Part shown: piece after piece, positions 1 to 10,236 of the stretch
Layout: every line of letters starts with the position of its first letter
Numbering within the stretch: position 1 is the first letter of the stretch
Program-made: the position numbers and the translations under genes
The notes under the pieces: model-generated
Database searches by the model: none
Told to the model about the DNA's origin: nothing
What the model saw: the letters and a program-made list of their open reading frames with translations, nothing else
Assembly (NCBI GenBank): GCA_018296165.2
Contig: JACKQL020000022.1
Coordinates: 186,001 to 250,000, forward strand
DNA: 64,000 nt
Origin: Termitomyces sp. T153
Taxonomy: Eukaryota > Basidiomycota > Agaricomycetes > Agaricales > Lyophyllaceae
Direction of reading: 5' to 3'

Positions 1-1135
1 CCTGTGATACTGAGCAAAGTTTGCCAACCGATACTGTAACCTTGGTGCTTAAGACCCATTTGAAAACTGCCTTGGATTGCTCAATGTCGTAAATGGGTGG
101 CATAGTTCGATATGCGCTGTCGTTAGTTCTGTCAGGAGCAGCAAAATTCCTGTTAGCAGAGGGGGCGTAGTGACTAGGGATGCCAGAAAATGGATGGATG
201 GGAGGCTGAGCAACAGGTTCCTTAGCAATGGGCAGTTGTTCGTTAGCGACGGTATGTTCAGGTGCTTTGCCTATGTTGGCAGGCTTAGTGGCAGGAGCTG
301 GAGTCAAATCGGGAGGGGATGAAGTCGCCAAGGTGTCGCTAGTTGAGGGGGTTGCCATTGGTGTTGCCTTTGGGGTAACATTTGCTGGTCAATAAGCCGC
401 ACGGGGAACTTGTACGCCATCAAACTTTTCACCATTTTGCCTGTGTGCAAAGAGTTTGCGTTCCAAAGCCTTGATCCGTTCTTCCTTGCTTAGCGCCTGG
501 CCCATGGTGACATCCTGTTGCATTACCTCGTGGATTAGCGACTGCTGCATAGCTGCTTGCTCGGGGTCTGGGTTAGCGTTGGAAGAGAGTCTGCCAGTAA
601 TGATTTGTCCTGGGTTAAGCTGGTGCCATTCCTTGATGCGTTCCATGTATAGTTGCTTGCCAAAATAATTAGGGATCATAGTGCCTGATGGTAAAATAAT
701 CTTTCCTTTGGCATTCCGACGGACCTTACCCTATTGAATCATTTGTTCCAGTTTCATACATGTGCCTCGGACCATGATGTGACCAATTTCACCACAAAAG
801 TGGCAAGTGCTGTTAGCAAACTGTTGTCGAGGTTGGGCATTACCATTGGTCAAAAGAGCTTCCAAACGTTCCAAAGCGCTGACTATCGCTGTGGTAGTTG
901 TTAGTTCCAGAGTTTCTCGCTTCAGTGTAGGTGAAGGGGCAGCTGGTGCGTTAACAATTGGCAATGGCAAAGGAATACCACTGGTGCCATTGCTGGTCTT
1001 GGTCGTTGAGGTGTCTGTTCCTTTTAAAACCCATTTTGTGCCTTCAAAAACTTGTTCAATATTGTAAGGGTCCTCAGAATGGTGGTCAGGCAGAGTGATT
1101 TCGAGGCGACAAATGATTTTGGACCATAGCAACAT
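1..1135 (-). pseudogene. Gag-type fragment of retroelement E
   Basis: Read on the minus strand in one frame, this stretch encodes a retroelement protein that runs off the left edge of the window. It contains a zinc-knuckle-like CHFCGEIGH...C motif near 770-810, then a Gln/Glu-rich stretch, then a Pro/Ala/Thr-rich linker, and finally a segment (about 1-90) with YRTMPPIYDIEQSKAVFKW. That last segment resembles the gag-like region often annotated DUF4100 in agaric retroelements; this is from memory and not checked. In-frame stops (TAG near 728, TGA near 389) show decay. The N-terminal half of gag is missing: the frame is closed just upstream of position 1135, 53 bp from the LTR of element C. It is a different family from the gag of C and D. 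Confidence 0.6.
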
Positions 1136-1188
1136 AGGGATACCTTGTTAGAACAAGCAGCGTTCCTCGTTACAATAGAGTTTACCGA

Positions 1189-2076
1189 TGATGCAAAATG
1201 TAAGTTTTGATGCTGTCAATTGATTGGATCAACAGATCAAACTTTGTTTTCACAGAGTTTTGGAGGCTTCAGTTACACGAAAGCTCACTTAGACATTACA
1301 GTCGTAGGTATAGATTTACATTGATTTATTCGTTAGCTGAGACAGCCTCAAACTATTGAATGGGTCCAAAAATATATAAAATTAAAATCCAAAACAACTA
1401 AATACTCGTAAGCCTAAGTTAGCTGCTCCCTGGGGCTAGCCAAGCCATGGTACATTGTTGCTTGCCCTTTTCCTCCGATCCTGCTCTCCTCTTTATAGCT
1501 TGTCATATGCGCACAGACCAGGCTGTTTTCCGTGTGCTCCCGTGGGTGTACCACATGGTTTTGCTTGGCCTTCCTCCTTATTGGTTGGCCATTTGCAATG
1601 ACGTGCTGGGTCAGTGTTACTTGGTTATCCATTTGTCCGACCTCCTTTTTCTCATTCTTTTCTTTTCCACTCCTCTCTTAGCAGGCTCCGCATAGTTCAT
1701 ATGGTGGCCAGCTCTGGTCTCTGGACAGTCTGGCATGCAGTGTCAAGGGGAGGCAGGGTTTTTGCTATGCATTCAGACGTCTATGGCTGTCCTTGGCATC
1801 GGTTAGCTGTTCTAGCCAGTTTTGCTGAGCACAGCCATTGATTGTTGATCAAATGCGTGACCAGCTGTTCTTGATGTCATAGGTCCTGCTGGCATTGTTC
1901 AATGCATGCTTTCTTGGGTTCTTTGGTGATATTCTTTTTATACTAGGTAAGGTTTTTATGTCTACAGTTTTTGACATTTACCCAAGCTTACGGTTTTCAG
2001 CTTGTTTTGATTGGTATTTCCCTTATCTCTCTTTTAAGTATATTCAACCTGTCTTGTACTCGAGACAAGCGTATCA
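1189..2076 (-). repeat. LTR (3' LTR of element C)
   Basis: The 888 bp repeat starts TGATGC and ends GTATCA, which are near-perfect inverted termini. It aligns along its length with the LTRs of element D (55504-56383 and 63113-63999). A minus-strand purine tract abuts its right end, as expected for a 3' LTR of an element lying to the right. A minus-strand TATA-like TATAAAGAGG lies near 1490. It is only roughly 70-80% similar to the 5' LTR of C at 28841, far less than the C and D coding regions resemble each other. Confidence 0.8.
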
Positions 2077-2089
2077 CCTCCCCCACACC
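2077..2089 (-). promoter_or_regulatory. Polypurine tract of element C
   Basis: On the minus strand GGTGTGGGGGAGG directly precedes the LTR start TGATAC. Element D has GGTGCAGGGGAGG at the same place (56384-56396). This is the expected primer site for plus-strand DNA synthesis. Confidence 0.75.
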
Positions 2090-2228
2090 ATTTTACTGAC
2101 TGCCCCCAGTCAGGTCTCCTGTGTCTTTGTCAGAAAACTGTTCACGCGCGCGATCACCCCCAGAAAATTTTGATGAAGAACTCAATTTTTTGTTCCAATT
2201 TTCTTTTCCTCGATCGCATCTGCTGTCC

Positions 2229-2235
2229 TATAAGG
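2229..2235 (+). promoter_or_regulatory. TATA box of the antisense gene in element C
   Basis: TATAAGG begins exactly 40 nt before the ATG at 2269. The homologous relic in element D has TATAAAAG at 57748, also 40 nt before its ATG at 57788. The conserved spacing in two copies argues for a real plus-strand promoter, which runs against the orientation of gag-pol. Confidence 0.6.
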
Positions 2236-2268
2236 ACGCACTCACCACGACCCATCCCCCCTGCAGCA

Positions 2269-3615
2269 ATGGCACCTAACCATCTTATTCCTACCGCACC
2301 TTGCAAAAACCCCGTGGGTCCTGCCACCAAACTTCCTCACGCACCTCCAACCACTCATCCAAGTTCTGGCCAGGACTCACCCGACAATTTTGCCCTTCTC
2401 CAGCGCTCTGTCAAGCGTGACACACAACAAGTTATCCTAGCAGTCCTCCAGCTTCCCCTGTTTGCCCAGGCCATTATTGGCTTCTGCAGGGTCACAGCTG
2501 GCATCCCTGGAACTCAGGCTGACTGCGCCCGATATCTCGGCACCATGCAGCTGGTGAGTTCCCTTTTTGTCTTTTCCTTTCCTTCTTCATCCTTCTTCTC
2601 ACCCATCTTCTCCTCACTTCAGCGCTTTGCCAACCAGGCCGACTTCCCACGTATTGCCAAGCAAAAGGGTCTTTTTGACTCCCTGACCGCCACCCTCCCA
2701 GTGATCGATCGCAATGCCGCTAACAACTCTACTGACGTCCAGTCCTTCCTCACGTTTGCCAACGCTATCCTCAAAATCAAAAAAAATCATCGCAAGGTCC
2801 AACATCAGTGGGAGGCAGAGGTCCAGTGTCAGCAGGAAGCAGCAGGAAGCAGAGGAGGTATGCCTTAACCCCCCCCCCCCTTTTTTTTTTTTTTTTGACT
2901 GCCATCTTACCCCTTCAGCTGAAGCGGCGAACTCAGGATCAGGATGTCAACATGTTAGGTCCGCCCCCTATTTGTTCTGGCAAATGGCGAGCTAACGTAA
3001 GTCTAGCTTACAAACTCGACTTGCTCGCTCATCGTTTTGACACCTTATCCCTTCTTTTATCCCAGACTGAGCCTGATGGCAAGCCTAAACCCAAAAAACT
3101 TAAGGTTCTTCCTGCCTTCTGTTCATCCCTTATCCCCATCTTCTCTTTTCGTTGTTCCTGACCTTTCCTCTCAGCCAACCTCAAACCTGGAAGCGAGGCC
3201 ATGCTTTTGCTTCTCGGCCAGGTTGACGCCGCCCTTGAAACTGTCCAACTTGCCGACAATGACACCCTTCTCCCTCATGCTGACCTTCAAAAAAAACATT
3301 GTGAGGCCATTCAGCTCGCTGCCCAGCAACAACTTTATTCTCTCGACATTGCACTTCAAGTTTATAAGCTCATCTCAGTTTGCCTTGCTCGTCTTGACAA
3401 AACTCTCAGCCCCTCTGACGTTGAATGCACTGGAGATCTGCTCAATGATCTGCAAGTTTTGCCTGAGGTATTTCTCCCTTTTTAACTTTCCCAACTTGCT
3501 TTTATTTACTTTAGAGACCCAGATCATCGATTCTGATTCTGATATTGAAATCACCCCTTCCTCCCCAAAAAATCCCTGTCCCCCCGTACTCATACAAGAG
3601 GCCACCGCATTGTAA
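2269..3615 (+). CDS. Antisense spliced gene carried by element C
   Basis: This is an unrecognised protein gene on the strand opposite gag-pol, between integrase and the 3' LTR. Exon 1 (2269-2553) starts MAPNHLIPTAPCKNP and ends at a GTGAGT donor. Exon 2 (2623-2857) continues in phase and is mostly hydrophilic. Further likely introns are GTATGC...TTCAG (2858-2918), GTAAGTCTAG...CCCAG (about 2998-3063), GTTCTT...CTCAG (about 3104-3173) and GTATTT...TTTAG (about 3470-3514). The last exons include a helical Leu/Ala/Gln-rich segment (LLLLGQVDAALETVQLAD) and an acidic tail (IIDSDSDIEITPSSP) ending at a TAA. The join from exon 2 to exon 3 needs a one-base frame correction, so this copy may be damaged. 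Element D keeps a homologous first exon with the same PTAPCK motif. I do not know its function. Confidence 0.6.
2869..2897 (+). repeat. Poly-C/poly-T run inside an intron
   Basis: About 13 C followed by 16 T, within the second intron of the antisense gene, close to its 3' splice site. It may act as an extended polypyrimidine tract or simply be slippage-prone. Confidence 0.7.
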
Positions 3616-3796
3616 GCATTGGCGCTGCCTTTGCTTAAATTAATGTAGTTATTTTTGACCACCCCACTCATAACAAAATTTCCCCTTTCATTTCCTTAAT
3701 TCGCAACCCCCAAATATAATGCCCTTAACCCTGAAAACATGTGATCTTGAGTCTCTTTAACTTATTTTTGATTTCAAGCAAAATTTAAACTTTTTG

Positions 3797-4972
3797 TCAA
3801 CTTTTGGGGCTATTGTCCGACTTAATCATGTCATCATCTAGAGGCTCATGAAGCTTTATAGATACGAATGACAAATCTGACATAGCATTTATGGTAGGCC
3901 TTTGTAGTTCCTCCCTTAACTCTTTTAACTTTTCTGGAGTGATATCTACCCATTGCTCTAGGCTCTGGGATAGCTCCAATTGTCTTCGAGCTTTATAAGG
4001 GACTACTCTAAAAGCTGCAACTCTGGTCTGCCAAACTGACCCATCCAGTTCTGCCACAATGTAATTACCACCCTTGGTCTTAGCAATTACTACCATTGGA
4101 CCATGAAAACAGGGCAGCATTTTAGCACTGTGTGAACTTTCTGTAATCATATTCTTGACCAAGACTAAGTCCAAAGGCTTGAAATTGAAGTCTTTGATAG
4201 AGTGTTTATGCTCTTCTGCAAACTTCAAGGCCCATTGGAGTTTGTCCTTCCCAACTCTTTCTCTCATCTCTTTTACATGTTGGTGGTGCTTGGCTAAGGC
4301 CCTAGCACGATAACCAATCAACTCTTCTGTAGATAATGGGCCTTCTGGTAATTCTATTAACCAGGTAGCCTCTACCAAGTCCAAAGGTAGAGTTGGATGA
4401 GCTCCAGTGACCATGAAGTATGGTGAACACCCAAATTGCTGCCGAATAGTAATGCAATCACTCCACATTACATGGAAGAAGAACCAAAACTATTTAGTGC
4501 AATCTTCACAAGCTTTGAATAAAGCCTGCCTGACATCCCAATGTGGTCTTTCAATTTTGCCATTAGCTTGAGAGTTGTATGGAGAGATGGCAATGCCTCT
4601 GATTCCATATTTACTCTCTATCCAAGCTGTGACCTTTTTGAATTGTCCAGCATTATCAGTGATGATCTCTGCAATGCAACCCCAGCGACAAATCACATCC
4701 TCAAACAACCATTGACCAATTGTTTTATGGTTTTCTTTGCACAGAGGCCTCCCTTCCATCCATGAAGACAATGCACACCTACCATGGACAATATACTTGC
4801 AGCCATTTGAAGCTGGAGTCATGTGCATGGTATCAATGTGAATTGTTTGGAAGATAGAGGGTGTATAGGTTACTGTGGGAGCTCTGTTTACAACTGTCTT
4901 CTGATGTATCTGACAGTTGTGACAAGTCCCAATATACCACTGTACATCTCCATCAATCCCTGGCCACCAAAA
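3797..4972 (-). pseudogene. Integrase of element C
   Basis: This part of pol inserts the DNA copy into the genome. It follows the RT/RNase H frame and is broken by a TGA at about 4970 and a TAG near 4487. Visible catalytic residues are Asp in IHIDTMHM, Asp in IITDNAGQF and Glu in NGKIERPHWD, a complete D,D-35-E triad. An upstream CHNC pair with H..H belongs to the HHCC zinc domain. The C-terminal part (3797-4468) has the basic segment and a GPMVV/GGNYIV barrel typical of Gypsy integrase tails, and ends SDNSPKS. No chromodomain is visible, which separates this lineage from element B. Confidence 0.85.
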
Positions 4973-6976
4973 TCATTCTTGTATTAACATTTTGGTTGCA
5001 TAAGTCCCTCTATGCCCTAAGGCATCATGGGCTGATTTAAGCATGAACATTCGCTTATCAATATTGACTACTAGCTTATGCCTAGCCTCATGATTGTGCT
5101 TGTACAGTCTCCCCTTTTGATCAAAGAAGAACTGTCTTGCAAACCTCTTGAACTTGTCTGGGTCCCAACCCTTCAAACCTTCAGGTTCTTTGCTTGGGTC
5201 TTGTAGCCAGCTTTGTACAATTGGTAGCAAGTCATCCCACTGTTCACTCTCACCACCCTTCCTATGTTCTAAGTAGGCTTGTAAGTCTGCTTCCTTTTCT
5301 TCCTCAATACCTTCTGTGGGTAACAGAGGCTGAGAGAGAGATAGTACTGCAACAGGATCTATTCTAGATGTCTGCTGCTGACTTAGAACTGCCTTCCTGA
5401 GTTCCACCTCTTGAGACCTTGCTCTATCAAGTTCCTGTTCAAAGTCTGATACTTCAGTGGCTACTGCATGTAGATAGCCACCTCTAGTGTCAATTTGATC
5501 TGCAAACTCTTCAAGTGCTAAGGGTTCCCAATCCTCCCATCCTAGTTCATTGTTGGTTTTTGCTGGATATTCAAAGTGCATAGTCTTTGGGTTGTCCACC
5601 AACTCTGGATTAACAGGTGGGTACTCCTCATCTCCTGGCTGCTTGAGCCTCCTAGACAGGCCATCAACACTAAAGGTTTTTCCTGGCACATGCCTCAAAG
5701 TAAAATGATAGAGTAGTACATCCTCAATCCATCTCATGATGGTGGCATTAGGTCCTACTCCAGGATTGCTTAGCATTCCCTTCAAATACTCGGCATCTGT
5801 CTCTACTACAAGCTTCCTACAACCAACTAGCCAATACTTATTAGCTTGCAAGGCTCTCATCAAACCATAGAGTTCTCTCTTAGGTTGTGAGGATCTTGCC
5901 TCTCTCTCATTCAAGGTGATGGATCCTAGCTTAGCACAAGTGCGTTGCTTAGGATTGTCTGGAGCTTCCTGGAAGATTCCAAAGCCCACTGCCATCCAAG
6001 AAGTGTCAACTGATAAGACCACTGCCCCTCCTGACTCATAGTCAAGTGGTTTTAGAGGTGCACTTTCAGCTAGCAACTTCTTCAACTGAGCCATTGCTGA
6101 CTGCTGTTCCTCACCCCAAACAAATGGTGTGTGGTTTTGAGTCAATTTGTTGATGGGTGCAGCCACTTGAGCATAGTCCTTAATGAACATCCTAAAGGTA
6201 CCACAAGTACCTAGGAAAGCTCTGACATCTGACTTGTCCTGGCAATCACCCCACCCCATAACAATGGCCAACCGCTTGGTCTCAGGTTTCTGTCCCTCAT
6301 AGGAACACCTGTGTCCAACCACTACAATCTCATCTGCACAGACTACTGACTTCTTCCCAGAGAAAGTCCCTCCAGCATATTTGATTCTTTGTAACACTCT
6401 GTTTACATTCTGCAGATGTTCCCATACAAATCTCCTAATGCCTGGGTTTTCTAAGATAACTTCATAGCCTCCATCTGGTAATTCATACCTGTGAGGTGGA
6501 CCTCTGATTGGTACATCATCAATGTATGGCCAAGTTACATGAGGTATCTCATCTTTCAAGATGAAGGTAATGTCATCATGAAAGATTGGTACTGAATTTG
6601 TCCAGCCCATTGGCAGGGTTACCAACCTTAGAGCACCAAAGGGTGTCTGGAAGGTGGTATAGTCCCTAGACCTCACATCCAACACTCTTTCATCATATCC
6701 CACATACAAGTCAAAGACTCCTCCACAAGCTCTGCCAGCAAAGTGACTAGCTAACTCTTCAGTTGCTGGTGGCAACCCAGAATGTGCTATGGTCACTTTG
6801 TTTAAAGGTTCCAAGCTGTGAACTATCCTCAAACTCTCACCATCCTTCTTCAATACTGTGAACCACTGGGATCTGTATGAAGAGTTGGATGGCTCATACA
6901 CTCCTGCTTCAATTTTCTGCTTTATCATCTGGCAGATTTTATCTCTGAGTCCAGGAGCAATGGGAATGTTCTTCAA
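4973..6976 (-). pseudogene. Reverse transcriptase/RNase H of element C
   Basis: A 667-residue open frame copies element RNA into DNA. RT motifs include LKKDGESLRIVHSLEPLN, TTFQTPFGALRLVTLPMGWTN (shown here only as a location, about 6600-6680) and the catalytic WPYIDDVPIRG near 6510-6530. RNase H follows, with the DTSWMAVGFGIF strand, the RELYGLMRAL helix and the VETDAEYLKGML region, then the HVPGKTFSVDGLSRR connector into integrase. The frame continues from the upstream ORF through a TGA at 6977-6979, where element D has TGG (Trp), so this is a nonsense mutation and not an element-wide boundary. The remainder of the ORF is open. Confidence 0.9.
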
Positions 6977-6979
6977 TAC

Positions 6980-7633
6980 TCAGGGGGTGTGAGGAATTAC
7001 TGGCATTACTACAGGAGGGAAGAATTCCTCCTTGAGCCTACCTCTTTGAGAATCATCCCATGCAAAAGCCTCATTCTGCAGCATCATTAGATGATGTACT
7101 GCCTTCATCTCCTCTGGCCATAAGAAACCATCACCATGTACTTGGTCAATGATTTCCTTGCACTCAGCAGTGTACCTCCCTGTGGGTATGAACTCAGGTG
7201 GGTTTGGGTCCAACTGTGGCATGTCTGCTAGTGGATCTCCAGTGACACACCTTTCAATTCTAAACTCCTCAGGAGAGGTTCCTAGTACAGGTTTCACCTT
7301 TCTAGCAACAGGTTTGTATTTCTTAGAGAATACTTGTGCAGTTTCCCCCACACCTGCTTCTAGCTCTAGGCTTTCCTGCTGTACTAAGACCTCCTCTAAT
7401 TCCTCTGGTATCTGACACAGCTGCCTATTTAGATAGGCTGCTAATGTCTTCTCATCTCTTCCTCTCATATCTCCCTCTGCAGCAAAGGCCTGCAGATATA
7501 CATCTCTCAACTCCAGGTTCTTGAATCCACTATGATTTATAGTGTATCCAGTCACCATTACTTCACCATTCTCCTTCTCCCCTAACATCACTGCCACCTC
7601 TCCCTGGTCACTGACCAGATCATTGAGATTCAA
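6980..7633 (-). pseudogene. Protease-RT linker of element C
   Basis: This is pol sequence between the protease and the RT fingers, 217 codons, ending VIPHTP before the TGA that replaces a tryptophan. It has no recognisable catalytic motif. It lies in the -1 frame relative to the protease: the protease frame ends DSDPKF then TGA, and the next frame resumes as ILNLNDL. The same frame change and the same AAAATTTTGA sequence occur in D (about 60490), so the arrangement is ancestral and could reflect programmed frameshifting. Confidence 0.75.
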
Positions 7634-8309
7634 AATTTTGGATCACTATCTCCTCCAACACCTGCCTTTGGCACCTTACCTCTTTGAAGAGTGGGCAGGG
7701 CTGTCCGGCAACCAGTATTAGGATCTCTGATAGTTATGATGGCACTGCCATCTTGAAGGTTTTGTATGTTGCTCTCTGTCAGTGTGTCAAATGGACAACC
7801 CAACAAGACAGTATAAGCTGGCTTGACAAAGATATGCACTTGTAGATAAATGGTGAAGCCTTCAGCAAAAGTAAATGGCACATTTTTGGCTAAACCAACT
7901 GATGTATTCACTTGACTGTTGGCACTCTCCATCCTTAAGCATATGTCTGGATCCCAAGTCAATCCTAAACAAAGTGCCTCATCTAGTGCCATACAGACTA
8001 TCTGAGAACCACTATCTAGAATTGTCTCTACTTGTCCCCTCTGATTGACAATGGGGTTCAAGGATCTCAACACTTGCAAATCTCTTGCCACATACACCAC
8101 TACTGGCTTTTCTCCTGGAGGGATATTTTCCAAGTAAGTGGCTACACAATCCTGATGCACTACTGCACCAGTAGGCAAATCATCCTGTGTTCCATCTGCA
8201 ATGAAATAGGTTGCCATTGGTAGGTCATTGACATCTACTTTGTCAGGTGGTTTCTTCTCCCTTACAGTCTGCTGTTGAACTGCTACTCTTGGGATATTGG
8301 GATCCCTAG
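7630..8309 (-). pseudogene. Protease of element C (3' portion, split by A)
   Basis: This is a retropepsin that cleaves the element's polyprotein. It has the catalytic DSGSQIVCM motif (near 8000-8025) and the second-strand VLLGCPF motif. Reading right to left, the protein continues across the CCTAG target site from 26868-27221, and the ORF that appears to extend past 8309 reads into A's LTR. Element D has the same protease uninterrupted. A functional dimer would be needed, as is usual for retropepsins. Confidence 0.85.
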
Positions 8310-9214
8310 TGTCACGACCCATCCCCTGGACCCCTGCACATCGTCCAGCAAACCCCGATTCCCCAAAAACCCCCAACGCTCTGCCGAACTTCTGCCCATG
8401 CCCTGTGCCTATTTTGGTTAGCCCCAACACAACCCTGGCTAACTCCGACACCTCCCCAGCTAACTCTGACGCCTCCCCGGCTAACTCCGATGGCCCCCTG
8501 GCCAACTTCGACGCCTTCCCCGCAGCCACTGACACTTACCCTGGATCTCCCGAACCCCGAGAATCACCCCTGCTGTTCCTGATCTTTGCCCCCATCATCA
8601 ACTTGACACCCTGGTTCCTCTGACCCATTCTGGAGTATCACAACAACCTCGGGGTGACCCATGCTCCCAAATGATCCCAACAACGTATCAGCATGGCCTG
8701 ATCCTCGATCGCAACCGACACCTGCCCACTCCGTCAAGCTCTGCCAAGCCCCGCCACTGCAGCCAACGTACTCCGAAGTTCTCCAGTAGTCAGTATATAA
8801 GACGTCGAGTAGCTCTTTGTACTCTAGTCTTGATATTGCTTAACATTACCTATGGTCTGATTTTTTCCTTCTCGTGTTTTGTGTTTTGTGTTTTGTGTCT
8901 CATTTTCCTTATCTTAGTCTCCCGGTCTTATCTCAGTCTCCCAGTCTTGTCTCTTCTCCATTTTGTTATCGTTCTCGTTATTGTTTTGTATCTCCACTCA
9001 AATCTACTCTTGTTCCATATCGACTCCATTCCATTTCATCTGACGCTGTCTTGGTGACTCCATCCGGCCATTGTGCCCAAGTCCTCATCAACCTAAACGA
9101 CCTCACGAACTCCGCGATTACGATCATGAACTCTGACACTCTTTCACCAGGTCCGAACCTCGCTCTTCGCTCGGTCCCAGACTCCATCAACTCCAATTGA
9201 TCTCCCATCAAACC
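8310..9214 (+). repeat. Left LTR of A, 5' part
   Basis: This is the first 905 bp of A's left LTR, matching the right LTR 25736-26867. It breaks off at AAACC where B inserted and resumes at 21043. It contains three copies of a roughly 22 bp unit (GCTAACTC...CTCC) at about 8440-8500 where the right LTR has two, and about 37 bp near 9030-9065 that the right LTR lacks. Confidence 0.92.
8794..8837 (+). promoter_or_regulatory. LTR promoter of A: TATA box and predicted RNA start
   Basis: TATATAA (8794-8800) is followed 32 nt later by AGTCTTGATATT (8826-8837). That 12-mer is the exact reverse complement of part of A's primer-binding site (21331-21342). The spacing suggests that transcription begins at or near 8826. 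Confidence 0.75.
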
Positions 9215-10204
9215 TGTCACGACCCGCTCCCTAGACACTGCTCCCAACCCCTCCCGATTTCCCGTAACTCCCCTGAACCCCGCTCACACTTTTGCGCCCA
9301 CACTGGATAACTCCGACGCTTCTCCGGCAAACCCCGATGGCAACTCCCTCTCCGTAGCCATCAACACCCCCCTGAAACCTTCCCCCACCATTCCTGGCCA
9401 CGTCATACGTCCCCGACCCCCTACCCTAGTTTACCCAACCCGTCCCGGAGTATCATGACGTCCCCGGAGCGGCTGCGCCCCCAACTGATCCCATCAGAAT
9501 ACCGCCACAGCCCGACCTTGGAGTGTACCCGACACCCGTCAACTCTGCACAGCTCCATCGACCCCTGCCACCATATCCGCCGCCCTCGGAGGTACCCAGT
9601 AGTCGGTATATAAGTTGTAGAATAACTCCTCAAACTTTAGTCTTGATATTACATTTACCAGTTTCCTATGTTTTGTCTCTCGTCTCGTCTCTGTTCCTGT
9701 TTTTAAGTTTCGAATCTATCTTTTTTTCTCAGTCTTGTCTCGTCTCCGTCTCGTCTCAACTGTACATATTTCCTTTGTTCCTCTAAAGTTCCCTTGCTCC
9801 CTACGTCAGTACGAACTCCACGCACACACCACAACCCGAACATTCTTACAACAACTCCAAACCTCGCTACCCGCTCAGCCCCGGAACCCATCAAGCCCTG
9901 GTAATCCCCTATCCAGCTCCGACCCCACCCCCATCACCCGAGAAGCCTCCGCTTACCCCGCAATCTATTTGTGCGCCCACAAACTAACCCTGACACCCGC
10001 CCTGGGTCAACGACCAGTACCTTCAGTCTTAGACTCCTCCGGACCATTCAGGACTTACTCGGGCCGCTCTCCCTAGGGACCCCCTCGCAAGCTTTCCCCA
10101 CCTCCGCTCCAACTCCGGACGCCTGGTTATAAGCGCAGGACATCGCATCCGCCTAGTAAGGACTCGCCAGTGTACTGAGCCCCCGTCGTCAGCGGAACCT
10201 GACA
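9215..10204 (+). repeat. Left LTR of B
   Basis: The 990 bp LTR is paired with 20054-21042. It starts TGTCACGACC and ends AACCTGACA. The same termini occur in A and in the solo LTR at 34747, so all three belong to one LTR superfamily. Confidence 0.95.
9607..9651 (+). promoter_or_regulatory. LTR promoter of B: TATA box and predicted RNA start
   Basis: TATATAA (9607-9613) lies 32 nt before AGTCTTGATATTA (9639-9651), a 13-mer that is perfectly complementary to the primer-binding site at 10205-10217. Confidence 0.8.
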
Positions 10205-10217
10205 TAATATCAAGACT
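10205..10217 (+). promoter_or_regulatory. Self-complementary primer-binding site of B
   Basis: TAATATCAAGACT begins immediately after the LTR. It does not look like a tRNA 3' end (no TGG) but is the perfect reverse complement of the predicted 5' end of the element RNA. This matches the self-priming mechanism established for the fission yeast element Tf1. Confidence 0.75.
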
Positions 10218-10236
10218 CCCCCTTACCCCATTCTCG

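Larger units (their letters stand above)
1189..8309 (-). mobile_element. Gypsy element C, 3' part (3' LTR to protease)
   Basis: This is the downstream part of a minus-strand Ty3/Gypsy element. From right to left it holds the end of protease, RT/RNase H, integrase, an oppositely oriented spliced gene and an LTR. The other part of the element lies at 26868-29160. The element was split by element A, which duplicated CCTAG (8305-8309 and 26868-26872). The uninterrupted sequence is preserved in element D at 61141-61145, so joining the two parts here is well supported. Confidence 0.9.

Noticed and set aside
2170..2268. Upstream ATG at 2170 as the start of the antisense gene of C
   Set aside because: It lies before the TATA box at 2229. 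The ATG at 2269 has the conserved 40 nt spacing and matches the start in D.
7630..8535. 301-codon frame as a single protease ORF
   Set aside because: The part beyond 8309 is translated from A's LTR; the true protease continues at 26868.
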